Position numbers and translations under genes: made by a program. This document shows, one piece after another, positions 5,457-5,764 of a stretch of 5,764 nt of DNA. Under the pieces are notes generated by a model, which ran no database searches, was not told the DNA's origin, and was given only the letters and a program-made list of their open reading frames with translations. Positions within the stretch are counted from its first letter, which is position 1. Every line of letters starts with the position of its first letter. The stretch spans positions 16,087 through 21,850 of the forward strand of contig JAGWAK010000036.1 in the NCBI GenBank assembly GCA_021296435.1. The letters are read 5' to 3'. The stretch comes from Acidimicrobiia bacterium. Lineage in GTDB: Bacteria > Actinomycetota > Acidimicrobiia > Acidimicrobiales > CATQHL01.

Positions 5457-5764
5457 CTACGCCAGGCGCATGCCGTAGCCGTAGCCGTAGCTGACCACCC
5501 GCTGGTGGGGATCGCCGTCGGGAGGCGCCTCGCCGACCTTGCCCATGATGATCACGCCGGTGGGACAGCGGTCCACGCACAGGGCGCAGCGCGTGCACAC
5601 GTCGTCATCGATCGTGAAGATCACGTGGTCGGTGGGGTCGGCGCCCGGTCGCTCGGTGCCGATGGCCATGTCGATGGCGTCGGGGGTGACCATGTGGATG
5701 CACTTCCACGGGCAGATGTCCACGCAGCCCTCGCACATGATGCACTCGGACTGGTCGATGTGGA
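5457..5764 (-). CDS. 2x[4Fe-4S] ferredoxin, 5' end beyond the window
   Basis: Small soluble iron-sulfur electron carrier or peripheral redox subunit. The visible part is 101 residues and open at the right edge. The first cluster motif reads CIMCEGCVDICP and the second CTRCALCVDRCP, both complete CX2CX2CX3CP sites. About 37 residues separate them, longer than in minimal clostridial ferredoxins. The apparent ATG at 5738..5736 lies inside the first cluster motif: the codons before it give HIDQSEC, which supplies the first Cys. The true start is therefore outside the window. The C-terminus ends YGYGYGMRLA, encoded by a threefold hexamer repeat. The gene ends 31 bases before cytochrome b and is probably in the same operon. 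It resembles NuoI-like and polyferredoxin domains in motif, but the short C-terminus and location argue against NuoI. Its partner is not shown by the sequence; a link to the bc complex is inference. Confidence 0.92.
   Translation of the reverse strand, partial: HIDQSECIMCEGCVDICPWKCIHMVTPDAIDMAIGTERPGADPTDHVIFTIDDDVCTRCALCVDRCPTGVIIMGKVGEAPPDGDPHQRVVSYGYGYGMRLA
5472..5489. repeat. Threefold GCCGTA hexamer repeat inside the ferredoxin 3' end
   Basis: The plus strand has GCCGTA three times in tandem, followed by a partial copy (GTAG). On the coding strand it gives alternating Tyr-Gly (YGYGYG) just before the C-terminal MRLA. The unit is in frame, so gain or loss of a copy would only change the number of Tyr-Gly pairs. 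It is too short to call a functional repeat. Confidence 0.6.

Noticed and set aside
5736..5738. ATG as the ferredoxin start
   Set aside because: It falls within the first CX2CX2CX3CP motif. The codon for the first Cys lies upstream in frame, as do other coding residues up to the window edge, so the start is outside.

Overview
The window is a GC-rich bacterial segment in which every supported gene lies on the minus strand and the genes are packed head to tail. It holds a quinol:cytochrome c oxidoreductase (bc-type complex III) operon that runs directly into the first gene of a complex I (nuo) operon. High GC, GTG and TTG starts, a multi-heme membrane-bound cytochrome c and a Rieske protein with an internal Tat-like motif suggest a high-GC actinobacterial lineage. 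I would guess an Acidimicrobiia-like group, but this is inference from gene style and not a proven placement.

In the direction of transcription (right to left) the layout is: (1) the 3' part of a 2x[4Fe-4S] ferredoxin, cut by the right window edge; (2) a cytochrome b6-like N-terminal cytochrome b; (3) a separate subunit IV-like C-terminal cytochrome b with a Pro/Ala-rich N-terminal extension; (4) a Rieske iron-sulfur protein; (5) a diheme, two-helix membrane cytochrome c; (6) an unrecognised protein with three predicted membrane helices and a large, probably extracytoplasmic domain; (7) NuoA, whose stop lies 8 bases from the left edge. Gaps between genes are 31, 24, 10, -1, 17 and 16 bases, so one transcript is likely. 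No terminator, tRNA, mobile element, CRISPR array or gene-free stretch over 300 bases is visible.

Together the genes describe a split, b6f-like, probably menaquinol-oxidising complex. Quinol is oxidised between cytochrome b/subunit IV and the Rieske cluster, and electrons pass to the diheme cytochrome c and onward to a terminal oxidase not seen here. Three points stand out. Cytochrome b has a Cys aligned with the residue that covalently holds the extra heme (cn/ci) of b6f and Bacillus-type complexes. A ferredoxin lies at the head of the operon. An unrecognised membrane protein sits between the cytochrome c gene and nuoA and is a candidate new accessory subunit.
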